DNA from: a virus
IMG/VR virus record: IMGVR_UViG_3300047470_000274
Coordinates: 1 to 56,403 of that record
DNA: 56,403 nt
Reading direction: 5' to 3' (one strand)
The position numbers and the translations under genes are program-made. Positions 6,734 to 15,704 of the stretch are shown here, piece by piece. Every line of letters begins with the position of its first letter. Position 1 is the stretch's first letter. The notes below the pieces were generated by a model, which was not told where the DNA came from, did no database searches, and was given only the letters and a program-made list of their open reading frames with translations.

Positions 6734-7093
6734 ATGGTAAGGATCGACCCGACCCACTACGACAACTACAATGAGTACCAACTCGGCGGTTCGGAATACG
6801 GGGGTGTGGGGCCGACTCATAACACGGTCCAGCCCAAGGGCGCTGAGGCTCTCTCTGCCGGTGATCGGCTTCGACTGGGTTACCTCGTCGGCGACCTCAC
6901 CGACCCGCTCAACCAGCAGCCCGAGCTCAGCCTGGAAGACCGACGTCAGATGCTGGGGCTCAAGCCCGCCGGCGCAAGTCGGCCGGTATGGCTTGCCGGC
7001 ACAGGTCGAGTTCCCGAGGCCGAGATCCTGGGTATCGAATACCCCGATGAGATCGCCGAGCTGGATCCCGATGAGTCGGGAGGTATCGGATGA
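6734..7093 (+). CDS. hypothetical protein
   Basis: 119 residues with a strong RBS (GAGAGGAGG). It is acidic and Tyr-rich at the start (HYDNYNEYQLGGSEYGG), with a central LSLEDRRQMLGL segment and a DE-rich end. No family is recognised. Its stop overlaps the large-terminase start (ATGA), suggesting coupled expression with the packaging motor. Confidence 0.6.
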   Translation: MVRIDPTHYDNYNEYQLGGSEYGGVGPTHNTVQPKGAEALSAGDRLRLGYLVGDLTDPLNQQPELSLEDRRQMLGLKPAGASRPVWLAGTGRVPEAEILGIEYPDEIAELDPDESGGIG

Positions 7094-8469
7094 CCGCCCC
7101 ACCCCAGGGCAGGATCTTCCGGAAGGATCTTTACTTCCAGGAGACTGACTACTACCCACACAACGGCCAGCGCATCGTTCACTACAATGGCACCCGCCAC
7201 CGGGTCCTGGTGAACGGCCGACGGTGGGGCAAGACACTGTGCGGGGCCAAGGAAGCCGAGTGCATGGCTTTCGTGAAGAACTTCCTGGGTCAGCCTCAGA
7301 TCGGGTGGATCATCGGCCCGGAGTACACTGACTGCGAGAAGGAATTCCGGGTCATCTACGACTCGCTGCGGGCTTTGGGTGTGGACCAGGTTTCTGAGCG
7401 GTTCACCAACAACCCCGACAGCGGTAACATGCACATCAAGACCAAGTGGGGCTTCGATCTCCAGTGCCGGTCTGCTCGGCACCCTGAGAGCCTCGTCGGC
7501 GAAGGTCTTGACTTCGTGCTGATCGTGGAAGGTGGCCGGCAGAAGCGGAAGATGTGGGGTGACTATGTTCGCCCTGCACTCTCCGACAAACGAGGTTGGA
7601 GCTTCACTTCCGGGGTTCCCGAGGGGGCTTCTGAGACCTCGTTGCTGTACTCGCTGTACAACCGAGGGCAGGATCCCACCAAGAAGACGTGGTGGTCGCA
7701 GCAGATGCCCTCCTGGACGAATAACATCGTCTTCCCTGGTGGCCGTGAGGACCCCGAGATCATCGAGGCCCGCGATGACTTGACCGAGGATGAGTTCCGC
7801 CGGCAGTACGGGGCCGAATTCGTCGACAACATCGGTCGAGTGATGAAGGAATGGGACGACGATGACCACATCGCCGACCTGGAGTACAACCGCAAGTGGC
7901 CGCTGTATGCGGCGGTAGACTTCGGCTACACCAACGACTGGGTCTGGCTTTGGATCCAAACGGATGAGTGGCAGAATGTCTACGTCATCGGCGAACACCG
8001 ATTCCGGCTGAGGGACACTGAGGATATCGCTCGGCTGGAGTTCAAGCAACATCCTCTTATCTCCAAGCTAAGCACCATCTATCCCGACCCGGCCGCGCCT
8101 GATGATTCTGCCATTCTCAGGCGAACACTCGACAAGCCCACCATGCTCAACACGGGCGGCGAGTTGAAGACTCGGCTGAGCTTGATCAGGAATGCGCTGA
8201 AGCTGCGACCGGCGCATCTCCCAGATGGTCACCCCGAGAAGCGACCTCAGTTGCTTATCGACCGCAGCTGCAAGGACCTCATCTTTGAGATGAGGGAGGG
8301 CTACCGATGGCCCGAACGACGTAGTGAAGATCGGAACGACTCAGAACTGCCTATGGATAAGGACAACCACGGGCCGGAAGCACTGGGTCGATTTTTCAAG
8401 GGCCACATGGAGCCACGCACTGAGACTCGCCGATCTCGGCAGTCCAGTCTACGAGTGAGGAGGAGGTGA
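7090..8469 (+). CDS. terL: terminase large subunit
   Basis: 459 residues, ATP-driven DNA packaging motor and nuclease. The Walker A-like motif GRRWGKT is at residues 43-49, a Walker B DFVLIVE at 141-147, and the RNase-H-like nuclease begins with YAAVDFGYTND around residue 277, with a second acidic site in YPDPAAPDDS. Length and order suit the family. The gene overlaps the previous stop and is followed after four bases by the portal gene. Which DNA-end strategy it uses cannot be read from this protein by eye. Confidence 0.92.
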   Translation: MTAPPQGRIFRKDLYFQETDYYPHNGQRIVHYNGTRHRVLVNGRRWGKTLCGAKEAECMAFVKNFLGQPQIGWIIGPEYTDCEKEFRVIYDSLRALGVDQVSERFTNNPDSGNMHIKTKWGFDLQCRSARHPESLVGEGLDFVLIVEGGRQKRKMWGDYVRPALSDKRGWSFTSGVPEGASETSLLYSLYNRGQDPTKKTWWSQQMPSWTNNIVFPGGREDPEIIEARDDLTEDEFRRQYGAEFVDNIGRVMKEWDDDDHIADLEYNRKWPLYAAVDFGYTNDWVWLWIQTDEWQNVYVIGEHRFRLRDTEDIARLEFKQHPLISKLSTIYPDPAAPDDSAILRRTLDKPTMLNTGGELKTRLSLIRNALKLRPAHLPDGHPEKRPQLLIDRSCKDLIFEMREGYRWPERRSEDRNDSELPMDKDNHGPEALGRFFKGHMEPRTETRRSRQSSLRVRRR

Positions 8470-8473
8470 CGAC

Positions 8474-10231
8474 GTGAAGAGCTACGATGAACTCGGACCC
8501 TATGCCAACGTGCTTCAGCTTGGTGGTGCTGACGGCTATGACTGGTTGCCGCCTGCAGCCCGGGATCGAGCGAACGCCTACCTGAAGTACGACCAGATCT
8601 ACTGGAACGATGCCAATCAGTATCCGGTTCGATACCTGGATGGCGAGTTCCCCGTCTACGTCCCCAACGCTCGTACTGTGGTAGACACCACGGCCCACTA
8701 CTACCTCAAGGGTCTGCAGGTAAACCCCAAGGAGCCGGAGAACTCATCCAAGCTGACCGAGGCTCTTCGGAACTTCCTGCGGCGGGAGATGTTCTTCTCG
8801 AGGTTCCATACCGCCAAGCACACTGGGGTGGCCCGGGGCGACTACGTCTTCCACATGACGGCCGACCCGACGAAGCCCGAGGACAGCCGGCTTTCTCTGA
8901 CTGCCATCCACCCCAGCAAGGTGGTCCTCGAGGATGACCCGGAGGACTGCACTCGGGTAGTCGAGGCTCGGCTGGTGGAGCTGGTTCCACACCCCGACCC
9001 CGACAAGAAGGACCAGGCAGTCAAGGTACTTCGGTACTGGTATGAGGAGACCGGGCCGGCGGGGGTTGAGGACAACTTCTACCCCGAGCTCAACCCCGAT
9101 GATCTCCTGGACTACACCGGTATCAAGAGCACGGTACCGGGTGACCTGGGTGAGCGAACTCGCCGAGTATGGCGGGAAGAGCAGATCTTCAGCCGCGAGA
9201 AGAAGTGGTGGGAGGAGGACCGAGAGCTCCTTCGGACCACCCTCGAGCCCGAGCCGCTCCCGGACCCGATCGATACCATTCCCGTCTACTGGTTCACCAA
9301 CCAGCAGTGGGACAACGGCCCCTACGGCTTCTCAGAGCTCCGGGGCTTCGAACGTACCTTCCAGAGCACGAGCCAGGTCGTATCCGATCAGGGTACCTCG
9401 CTCAGCCTGGAGGGTCTCGGGGTATACGCCACCGATGGCGGTGCCCCGGTCAACAAGAATGGCCAGGCGGCTGACTGGGAAGTCGGCCCAGGCAAGGTCA
9501 TGGAGGTGCCGGCGGGTTCTTACTTCCGCCGAGTCGAGGGTGTGGGGTCGGTTCGGCCCAACATGGACCACATCGACTACTTGGAGTCCAAGATTCGTGA
9601 GGCGGGAGGCCTCTCGGATGTGGCTCTGGGTAGGGTGGATGTCCAGACAGCATCCTCCGGTATCGCCATGGCGATTAAGTTCATGCCCACGTTGGCCAAG
9701 CTGGACGAACGCGACAAGTCCGGCATCGACCGTCTGACCCAGCTCTTCTTCGACTGGCGAAAGTGGTACGAGGCCTACGAGGGTAGTAAGCTCGACGAGG
9801 AAATCGAAGTCACCATCGGCGACAAGCTGCCTACCGACAGGACGGGGCGGATCAACGAGCTGAACAACATGCTCGACCGCGGCGTCATCTCGAAGCAGTA
9901 CTACCGAGCTGAGATGCAGAAGCTCGGCTACGAGTTCCCGGAGGACATCGAAGACCAGATCGACGAAGAGAAGATGAAGGAAGCCGAGCAGAAGGCTGCG
10001 GCAGCTCCTGATCCTCTCCAGCAGAATGCGGTGGATGCAGCTTCTGGTGCCAAGGCACCGCCTCCCGGCAACCAGCCGGGCCAGGTAACCCAGAAGAAGA
10101 CCATCCTGAACCGCAGCAACAACAAGTCCAAGCCCAATGAGTCGGGCGGGACTGAGGCCAACCAATCGACAACCAAGCAGGCCAGGGGCGGGAAGCCCAC
10201 GGTCAATGCTCGGGTGCCGGCAGCCAAGTAA
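8474..10231 (+). CDS. portal protein
   Basis: 585 residues from a GTG with GAGGAGG upstream. The family features are the early Y-F-Q/D-rich crown region, the central segment around GFERTFQSTSQVVSDQGTSL and IDYLESKIREAGGLSDVALG (stem and tunnel region), and a charged, low-complexity C-terminus. The portal forms the dodecameric vertex through which DNA enters the head and to which the tail attaches. No MuF-type domain is fused at the C-terminus. Position between TerL and scaffold is classical. Confidence 0.88.
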   Translation: MKSYDELGPYANVLQLGGADGYDWLPPAARDRANAYLKYDQIYWNDANQYPVRYLDGEFPVYVPNARTVVDTTAHYYLKGLQVNPKEPENSSKLTEALRNFLRREMFFSRFHTAKHTGVARGDYVFHMTADPTKPEDSRLSLTAIHPSKVVLEDDPEDCTRVVEARLVELVPHPDPDKKDQAVKVLRYWYEETGPAGVEDNFYPELNPDDLLDYTGIKSTVPGDLGERTRRVWREEQIFSREKKWWEEDRELLRTTLEPEPLPDPIDTIPVYWFTNQQWDNGPYGFSELRGFERTFQSTSQVVSDQGTSLSLEGLGVYATDGGAPVNKNGQAADWEVGPGKVMEVPAGSYFRRVEGVGSVRPNMDHIDYLESKIREAGGLSDVALGRVDVQTASSGIAMAIKFMPTLAKLDERDKSGIDRLTQLFFDWRKWYEAYEGSKLDEEIEVTIGDKLPTDRTGRINELNNMLDRGVISKQYYRAEMQKLGYEFPEDIEDQIDEEKMKEAEQKAAAAPDPLQQNAVDAASGAKAPPPGNQPGQVTQKKTILNRSNNKSKPNESGGTEANQSTTKQARGGKPTVNARVPAAK

Positions 10232-10234
10232 ATC

Positions 10235-10249
10235 GGGGCGGGATGCCCC
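10235..10249 (+). terminator. short hairpin between portal and scaffold genes
   Basis: GGGGC (10235-10239) and GCCCC (10245-10249) with a 5-base loop, four bases after the portal stop and ahead of the scaffold RBS. Probably an attenuator or mRNA-processing hairpin that lets the capsid genes be expressed differently from the portal. Confidence 0.3.
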
Positions 10250-10269
10250 ATAGAACTAAGGAGCGCGAG

Positions 10270-11004
10270 ATGCGCCGGATGAAGCACACACAGCAGGCCT
10301 GGTGGCTGAACCTCACTGCCTCGATCATCGGCTTCGATGACAACGGCGATGGTGGGGGAGCCGGCGATGGCGGCGCAGGTGATGGTGGTGATGGGGGCGC
10401 TGCCTCTGGAGCCGCTGGAGATGGCGACGGATCGGCGGCAGGCGATGGTGGGGCATCATCTGGTGGCGAAGACGTCTCGGGCCTCAAGAGTGCCCTCGAG
10501 AAGGAGCGCACCGATCGCAAGGCTCTCGAGAAGGAGCTGAAGGGCTTCCGGACTGCCGCCCAGACCAAGGCCGATGCCGAGAAGACCGAGGTCCAGCGAC
10601 TGACCGACGCCAACGCCGCGGCGATCGCCAAGACCACCAAGCTGGCAGAGGGGTTCAAGACCTCGGCGGTTCGCACGGCAGTTCTGGAGGCTGCCGGCAA
10701 GGCCAAGTTCCGCGATGCCACCGACGCCTTGACGGCTGATGTGCTCGCCGCCATCGGTGTGGAACAGGATGAGGACGACCCCACACAGGTCACCATCGAT
10801 GCTGCCACCGTGACCGAGGCCATCAAGCAGCTCGCCAAGAAGAAGCCTCACTACCTCGCAACTACCACCCCGGCCGGCGGTCAGGGCGGAGGCACCCCGA
10901 GCGGTTCCAAGTTCGGCGGGTCCAACAACAATGGCAAGGTCGACCCGACAAAGGCGGCTCTTGCCGAACGATACCCCGCACTCCGCGGACGTATCGGCAA
11001 CTAA
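10270..11004 (+). CDS. scaffolding protein
   Basis: 244 residues from the ATG at 10270, chosen because AAGGAG lies six bases upstream. A Gly/Asp/Ala low-complexity region (residues about 25-75) is followed by a long charged coiled coil (LKSALEKERTDRKALEKELK onward) and a Lys/Arg-containing tail, the usual layout of internal scaffolds that guide capsid assembly through a basic C-terminus. It sits directly before decoration and capsid genes. The hydrophobic N-terminal patch (WWLNLTASIIGFDD) is unusual for a scaffold. Confidence 0.8.
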   Translation: MRRMKHTQQAWWLNLTASIIGFDDNGDGGGAGDGGAGDGGDGGAASGAAGDGDGSAAGDGGASSGGEDVSGLKSALEKERTDRKALEKELKGFRTAAQTKADAEKTEVQRLTDANAAAIAKTTKLAEGFKTSAVRTAVLEAAGKAKFRDATDALTADVLAAIGVEQDEDDPTQVTIDAATVTEAIKQLAKKKPHYLATTTPAGGQGGGTPSGSKFGGSNNNGKVDPTKAALAERYPALRGRIGN

Positions 11005-11025
11005 CCAGAAGGGGAGCTAGACGCC

Positions 11026-11481
11026 ATGGGTGCAGCTCGCTATGACAAGTACGAACCGATCTCCGGTGGTTTCCGTGCGCCGCTGGCCGCCGACCTCACC
11101 TTCGACGCGGCGGGCCACTTCGGCCCGAAGGCCGTCTCCCTCAACGCGAGCGGCCAGGTCGTCGTCGGTACCGCCGGGCAGTCCGGTGGGGTCGGGGTCC
11201 TGATCAAGAACGTGCCCCTCTACCCGAACCTGGGCAACGTCGCCGGCGCGGTCAACCAGGCCGTGCCCATCGGTGGCAAGGCGGGCAACGTCGTCGACAT
11301 CATGACCCACGGTGAGATCGTCTCGATCCCCGGCCTCGCGGCGGGTACCGTCTACTACGCAGCCTCCGACGGCAGCATCACGGCGACTGCTCCCACTCCG
11401 GCCGGCACCAACGGCTACATGGTCGGCTACACGGTCGAAGCCGATCGCCTGGTGGTCCGGTTCCAGCGGGTCCAGGCCTAA
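11026..11481 (+). CDS. head decoration/capsid-stabilising protein
   Basis: 151 residues rich in Gly, Val and Thr and predicted mostly beta. The C-terminal half (VDIMTHGEIVSI...AAGTVYYAA...GYMVGYTVEADRLVVRFQ) matches the layout of small actinophage decoration proteins that trimerise on the capsid surface. Codons become markedly GC-ending here and in the capsid gene, consistent with very high expression. It directly precedes the major capsid gene. Confidence 0.7.
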   Translation: MGAARYDKYEPISGGFRAPLAADLTFDAAGHFGPKAVSLNASGQVVVGTAGQSGGVGVLIKNVPLYPNLGNVAGAVNQAVPIGGKAGNVVDIMTHGEIVSIPGLAAGTVYYAASDGSITATAPTPAGTNGYMVGYTVEADRLVVRFQRVQA

Positions 11482-11524
11482 CCACCCTCTTCCATAGCCC
11501 GCTAAGGAGTAAGGACTCCCACAC

Positions 11525-12703
11525 ATGAACATCAAGACAACCGCCCGCGAACGGCTGCTGGGCTATGCCTTCCCGATCCTCGGCTTCGACGGCCCGGGTA
11601 CTCAGGGCGGTGTGAACGAGCGCGCTGACATCCTGGTCCAGGCTGGTGATGGTTCCGATCTCAATGAGATCTGGGCCGAGATCCAGGCCACCCTCGGAGT
11701 CTGGAACAGCCAGCGCAACACGCTCATCTCCCGGCTCACCTACAACGTCACCGAGCCGATCGAGCACGTGGGTGTCCCCGGCACCACCGACTTCGAGGAA
11801 GCCTCGGAGTACGGTCAGCCCCGCGGTGCCGCCGGGTACAGCTGGTACAACCGTGGCTACGACTTCAAGTTCTACGACCTGGCCCAGCGCTTCACCTGGA
11901 TGTTCCTCGCCGAGGCCGGCCAGGCGCAGATCCGGAACCTCGTCAACCAGGCCTTCGAGGCCGACAACCGGCTGATGTTCAACAAGGTCTTCAAGACCCT
12001 GTTCAACCCGACCAACCTCGCCGGCGTCGCCGACAAGAACATCCCCACCACCGTCGTCAAGTTCTACAACGGTGACGGCGAAGTGCCGCCCACCTACAAG
12101 ACCAACACCTTCGCCGGCTCCCACTCCCACTACGGCACCACCAACTCTCTGGTCACCTCTTCCACCCTGACGTCCACCACCCTGGACGCGGTCGAGACCG
12201 ACTTCAAGAAGCATGGCTACACCCCCACCACCACCGGCGCCCAGCTCGTCCTCCTGGTGAACCCGCAGGAGGGCGCGCTCATCCGCGCCTACACCCGCGC
12301 CGGCGGCGCCAAGTACGACTTCATCCCCGGCAAGAACTACGGTGGCGGCATCTGGCTGCCGAACAGCAACGGTCTGGTCGGAGCGCCGCAGGGCATCGTC
12401 GACGAGGAGATCGGTACCTACGGGCCGTGGCACATCGTCGAGGAGGAGTACGTCCCGGCGGGCTACCTGGCCGCCCTGGCCTCCGGTGGCATCGACAGCC
12501 TCGAGAACCCGATCGGCATCCGCGAGCACTCGAACGCGGCCTACCGGGGTCTCACCATCATCCCCGGCGCCCGCTCGGACTACCCGCTCACCGACTCCTT
12601 CTACCGCCGCGGCTTCGGCACCGGCATCCGGCAGCGGGGCGCGGGCTTCCTCGTGCAGGTGACCTCGTCCGCCACCTACACGGTCCCGTCGATCTACGCA
12701 TGA
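11525..12703 (+). CDS. major capsid protein
   Basis: 392 residues with a long upstream spacer containing AAGGAG. It follows scaffold and decoration genes, has strongly biased GC-ending codons and ends with a hairpin terminator. Segments such as QRFTWMFLAEAGQAQIRNLVNQAFEADNR and the repeated use of P/A-domain-like turns suit an HK97-fold coat protein. No N-terminal delta domain is obvious, consistent with a separate scaffold gene. The assignment rests on position, length and composition. Confidence 0.88.
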   Translation: MNIKTTARERLLGYAFPILGFDGPGTQGGVNERADILVQAGDGSDLNEIWAEIQATLGVWNSQRNTLISRLTYNVTEPIEHVGVPGTTDFEEASEYGQPRGAAGYSWYNRGYDFKFYDLAQRFTWMFLAEAGQAQIRNLVNQAFEADNRLMFNKVFKTLFNPTNLAGVADKNIPTTVVKFYNGDGEVPPTYKTNTFAGSHSHYGTTNSLVTSSTLTSTTLDAVETDFKKHGYTPTTTGAQLVLLVNPQEGALIRAYTRAGGAKYDFIPGKNYGGGIWLPNSNGLVGAPQGIVDEEIGTYGPWHIVEEEYVPAGYLAALASGGIDSLENPIGIREHSNAAYRGLTIIPGARSDYPLTDSFYRRGFGTGIRQRGAGFLVQVTSSATYTVPSIYA

Positions 12704-12711
12704 TGAGCTGA

Positions 12712-12756
12712 CCGGGGGTGTGGAGGACTAAGGTTCTCTCGGAAGCACACCCCCGG
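12712..12756 (+). terminator. hairpin after the capsid gene
   Basis: Perfect arms CCGGGGGTGTG (12712-12722) and CACACCCCCGG (12746-12756) with a 23-base loop, six bases after the capsid stop. It probably terminates part of the transcripts or protects the 3' end of the abundant capsid mRNA. Confidence 0.65.
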
Positions 12757-12785
12757 TCTCATCGATAACTCAGAAGGAGAAGGAC

Positions 12786-13127
12786 ATGGCGGAGAAGAAC
12801 CCGCTGGACGAGATCGTCGAAGAGCTCGTGGTCTTCAAGCACGAGGACCCGAACCACCACGACGGGCACTACTTCAGCAACAGCCCGATGTGGCACGACA
12901 GCCGCATCCGGGCCCGCTGGATGGAGCTCTACAGCGACGAGTCCCTGGCCATCGCCAGGGCCAAGGTCGAGGTGGACGACGAGGACATCGAGGACGTCGA
13001 GGGCGACGACTACGAGACCTGGACCAACGACGAACTCCGCGGCGAGCTCGCCAAGCGTGAGCTCTCGGTCGAGGGCAAGAAGGCCGACCTGGTCGCTCGA
13101 CTCCGCGAGGACGACGACAAGGAGTAA
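12786..13127 (+). CDS. SAP-domain head-completion-region protein
   Basis: 113 residues, RBS AGAAGGAGAAGG. The last 40 residues (YETWTNDELRGELAKRELS then GKKADLVARLRED) form a SAP motif, a two-helix element that binds DNA. The N-terminal half is acidic and His-rich (HEDPNHHDGHYF). A SAP protein right after the capsid gene is a recurring actinophage arrangement; it may contact DNA at the head vertex. The domain is firm, the role inferred. Confidence 0.7.
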   Translation: MAEKNPLDEIVEELVVFKHEDPNHHDGHYFSNSPMWHDSRIRARWMELYSDESLAIARAKVEVDDEDIEDVEGDDYETWTNDELRGELAKRELSVEGKKADLVARLREDDDKE

Positions 13128-13130
13128 GCC

Positions 13131-13460
13131 ATGGCAGTGCCGACCGCGATGGAACTGCTTCGGCTGTACATCGACGATGTGGTACCCACTGATGGAACCC
13201 AGCCGGAGTTCAGCAATGATGCACTCCAGGGGGCCTTGGATCAGGCTTTCGGTGATCCCGAGCGGGCCGCAGTCGAGGGTTGGCGATGGAAAGCTGCCAA
13301 GGCTTCGGCGATGGTCGACGTGACCGAGGGCAATGCCTCCCGGGCCATGAGCGACCTGTTGAACCATGCCCTCGACATGGTGACTCACTTCGAGAAGTCC
13401 CGGCAAGGCCCAGTTGAGGGCCGGACCACGATCGGCACAATCAGGAGGAGGCGGTTCTGA
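13131..13460 (+). CDS. head-to-tail adaptor
   Basis: 109 residues. A helical protein with AMELLRLYIDDVVPTDG at the start and DPERAAVEGWRWKAAKASAMVDVTEG in the middle, resembling the gp6/gp15-like adaptor family that sits under the portal. It is the first of four connector genes in the standard order adaptor, stopper, neck, tail terminator. Confidence 0.65.
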   Translation: MAVPTAMELLRLYIDDVVPTDGTQPEFSNDALQGALDQAFGDPERAAVEGWRWKAAKASAMVDVTEGNASRAMSDLLNHALDMVTHFEKSRQGPVEGRTTIGTIRRRRF

Positions 13461-13864
13461 TGGACACTACCATGACCCGGAGTCTTCGCAAGGTCATGGC
13501 TGCGTTCATCGAAGCCGATGGTCGGCAGATCACCATCTACCGACCCGAGTTCTCCCAGACGGCCACGGGGGGGTATGCTAAGGGTAACTACACCCAGCTG
13601 CCCCCCCAGACCTTCCGGCTGGTGATGTACAAGCGCCGGCTCACCGACCTAACAACCTCCAAGGCCGACGGCGAAATTCCCGTTCTGCCGTATGTTCTTG
13701 TAGGGTACTATAATAGCAACATTCAGCGAATGGATGAGTTCTCCCTGGACGGGGTCTTTTACCGAGTCCAAGGGATTGAGCCCCATACCGCTGTTGAGCT
13801 GTATACAGATCGCAAGGTTTCCCAGCTCATAGCCCTGGATGGGGACAAGGTATCATGGGCCTAG
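13460..13864 (+). CDS. head closure (stopper) protein
   Basis: 134 residues starting on the last base of the adaptor stop. Small beta-barrel features are visible (GRQITIYRPEFSQTATGGY; VLPYVLVGYYNSNIQRMDEFSLDGVFYRVQGIEPH), as in SPP1 gp16-type stoppers that seal the portal after packaging. Position supports the call; sequence identity is low in this family. Confidence 0.65.
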   Translation: MDTTMTRSLRKVMAAFIEADGRQITIYRPEFSQTATGGYAKGNYTQLPPQTFRLVMYKRRLTDLTTSKADGEIPVLPYVLVGYYNSNIQRMDEFSLDGVFYRVQGIEPHTAVELYTDRKVSQLIALDGDKVSWA

Positions 13865-14214
13865 GTAGCGGACTATTCATCCGGAACTCACTTAGCTCCG
13901 GCCTGGCTCATGCTGAGATCGCCTTCCCTCACCACCTCGAGGAGGAAGTGCTGAACACAGCCACCGAAGCTCTGGCCTTTGCCAAGGAGCATGCTTCCTG
14001 GAGTGACCGGACTGGTGATGCCCGAGCTGGGCTGGATGTCGATGTTCGGTGGGAGGGCAAGGTCGTTGTGTGGGAGATGTTCCATTCGGTCGACTATGGC
14101 CTGTACCTCGAGACCATGCAGAGCGGCAAGTACTCGGTCATCATGCCCACCCTAGAGCTCTTCGCTCCCGAGGTGGGCCGAGGACTGCGTGAGAGTGGGG
14201 GCAGTTTTGACTAG
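13855..14214 (+). CDS. neck protein, HK97 gp10-like
   Basis: 119 residues overlapping the stopper by ten bases. It has the helix-then-strand layout of HK97-gp10-like proteins (EEEVLNTATEALAFAKEHASWSDRTGDARAGL, then beta strands around VVWEMFHSVDYGLYLE). These proteins join head and tail or cap the tail tube. GTG-rich codon usage is normal for the region. Confidence 0.65.
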   Translation: MGLGSGLFIRNSLSSGLAHAEIAFPHHLEEEVLNTATEALAFAKEHASWSDRTGDARAGLDVDVRWEGKVVVWEMFHSVDYGLYLETMQSGKYSVIMPTLELFAPEVGRGLRESGGSFD

Positions 14215-14614
14215 CGCAGTTCGAGCCTGGGTACACTCTACCCTGCTTAACAGCTCCTACACTCAACCGCTGACAGCGGACCGGGTATTCCAACAGGGCA
14301 GTATACTGACCTCTCAACGGGTCAAGCCCTACCTGGTCCATCACTTCGGCAACCAGACCGACGAGGGCATGTCTGACGAAGACAACTTCCAGCCGAGTCG
14401 GCAGTTCCTGCAGATCTACATGCACGTTGACCAGGGCGACTACGGCCCGATCGACGAGATTCAGCCTCAAGTCAAGTTGGCCATGTCCACACTAAGTGGG
14501 CGCCCCGCTCAGCTTGCTGGGGTTCATTACCTGGAGACCAGCCAAGATCTCCAGGATGAAGTACTGCAAACCTACTTCCGCTACATGCGGTACCAACTCA
14601 TCCTCTCGAGGTAA
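14189..14614 (+). CDS. tail terminator protein
   Basis: 141 residues from a GTG within the end of the previous gene. The family pattern is one N-terminal helix (AVRAWVHSTLLNSSYTQPLT), then strands including a Q-rich FLQIYMHVDQGDYGPIDEI, like lambda gpU/SPP1 gp17 proteins that cap the tail tube and join it to the head. Called mainly from gene order. Confidence 0.6.
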   Translation: MRVGAVLTSAVRAWVHSTLLNSSYTQPLTADRVFQQGSILTSQRVKPYLVHHFGNQTDEGMSDEDNFQPSRQFLQIYMHVDQGDYGPIDEIQPQVKLAMSTLSGRPAQLAGVHYLETSQDLQDEVLQTYFRYMRYQLILSR

Positions 14615-14616
14615 CC

Positions 14617-14829
14617 ATGCAGATCAAGTACCTGGGCCCTTCCCACTTCCGAGTGCTGGGCCCCGAGGACCTCGCCAAGTTCGGGGTGCAGGGATTCAAG
14701 GAGACCAAGTGGGCTCGGGATGAGCCGACGGACATCGACGCCAAGGTCGGCAAGGCCCTGCTCGACAACCTGCCGGACGAGTTCGCCGAGGTGCCCAGCT
14801 CGCCGGCATCGCCTGCGCCCAAGGCCTGA
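14617..14829 (+). CDS. hypothetical small tail-region protein
   Basis: 70 residues starting two bases after the tail terminator stop, weak RBS. A compact start (IKYLGPSHFRVLGPEDLAKFGV) and an Ala/Pro/Ser-rich tail. Small genes at this place are common between tail terminator and tube genes, but I recognise no family. Confidence 0.55.
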   Translation: MQIKYLGPSHFRVLGPEDLAKFGVQGFKETKWARDEPTDIDAKVGKALLDNLPDEFAEVPSSPASPAPKA

Positions 14830-14832
14830 TCA

Positions 14833-14902
14833 GGGGCCCGCAAGTACTTCCCGGTGGGGCCTGAATCGGTCTCTGCGGCCGAGGGCACCCATTGCGGGCC
14901 CC
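14833..14902 (+). terminator. long-range hairpin before the major tail gene
   Basis: Perfect 11-base arms GGGGCCCGCAA (14833-14843) and TTGCGGGCCCC (14892-14902) separated by 48 bases, in the 124-base gap after the gene ending at 14829. It is a likely attenuator or mRNA-processing structure upstream of the highly expressed tail tube gene. Confidence 0.45.
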
Positions 14903-14953
14903 ATTGGGTAGCCAGCTTTACTCATCGATTTACGGACTCGCTGGGAGCTTTAC

Positions 14954-15154
14954 ATGATCGAGCTTCGGTGCAGCGGGACCATGCACGGCAAACTTGGCAA
15001 CCACATACTGGAGGTCAAGTGCGGCCGCCGAGGTTGTGGTGCGGTCAAGGGGGTAGTGGTCCTCCACACCTTCGACCTGGAAACCGGCCTCCTGGTTGGT
15101 ACCAAGAAGTACGCTGATCCGATAAAAGAAGGGGAGCATCATGCCTCTCGGTAA
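14954..15154 (+). CDS. small zinc-ribbon protein
   Basis: 66 residues: IELRCSGTMHGK, then VKCGRRGCGAVKG, giving a Cys followed by C-x4-C, reminiscent of the Com/zinc-ribbon translational regulators of some phages. Its 3' end overlaps the first 14 bases of the major tail protein gene, a position where a translational regulator of tail synthesis would make sense. That role is inference. Confidence 0.55.
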   Translation: MIELRCSGTMHGKLGNHILEVKCGRRGCGAVKGVVVLHTFDLETGLLVGTKKYADPIKEGEHHASR

Positions 15155-15674
15155 TACTCTGCCGTTCGGCCTCCGGGACGTTCGGCTCTACCCCCTGACC
15201 TCGGCTGGTGCCCGAACCACTGGGGTCGACCTGCCCGTCTCCCGTACCTTCAGCTTCAAGGAGACGGTGTCCGCGGAGCAGCTCGAGGGCGACGACGTGG
15301 TCCAGGCCATCCATGACTACCAGCCCATCGTGGAATGGGAGCTGGAGGCCGGCGGCATCAGCCTGGAGGCCTACGCAGTCATGGCCGGCGGTACGGTCAC
15401 GGCCACGGGTACCACCCCGGCCCAGATCAAGACCTTCTCCAAGCTCACCACGAACAGCCGGCCCTACTTCGAGGTCGAGGGCCAGGCCATCTCCGACAGC
15501 GGCGGCGACATGCACTGCGTCGTCTACCGCTGCAAGGCCGACGGCGACCTGGAGGGCTCGTTCGAGAACGGGTCGTTCATGATGACCAAGTGCGCCGGCA
15601 AGGGCCTCGGACGAACCGACAACCAGAAGCTGTACGACTTCGTCCAGAACGAGACGGCCGTCACCATCACCTGA
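15141..15674 (+). CDS. major tail (tube) protein
   Basis: 177 residues with AAGGGGAG upstream. Mostly beta, with the GC-ending codon bias of an abundant structural protein. Segments such as VSRTFSFKETVSAEQLEG and AGGISLEAYAVMAGGTV suit the tail tube fold shared with lambda gpV. It lies between the connectors and the tail chaperones and is followed by a canonical terminator, as expected for a high-copy tube subunit. Confidence 0.85.
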   Translation: MPLGNTLPFGLRDVRLYPLTSAGARTTGVDLPVSRTFSFKETVSAEQLEGDDVVQAIHDYQPIVEWELEAGGISLEAYAVMAGGTVTATGTTPAQIKTFSKLTTNSRPYFEVEGQAISDSGGDMHCVVYRCKADGDLEGSFENGSFMMTKCAGKGLGRTDNQKLYDFVQNETAVTIT

Positions 15675-15704
15675 TCCACACACCAAGATACTGTCACGGG
15701 AATT

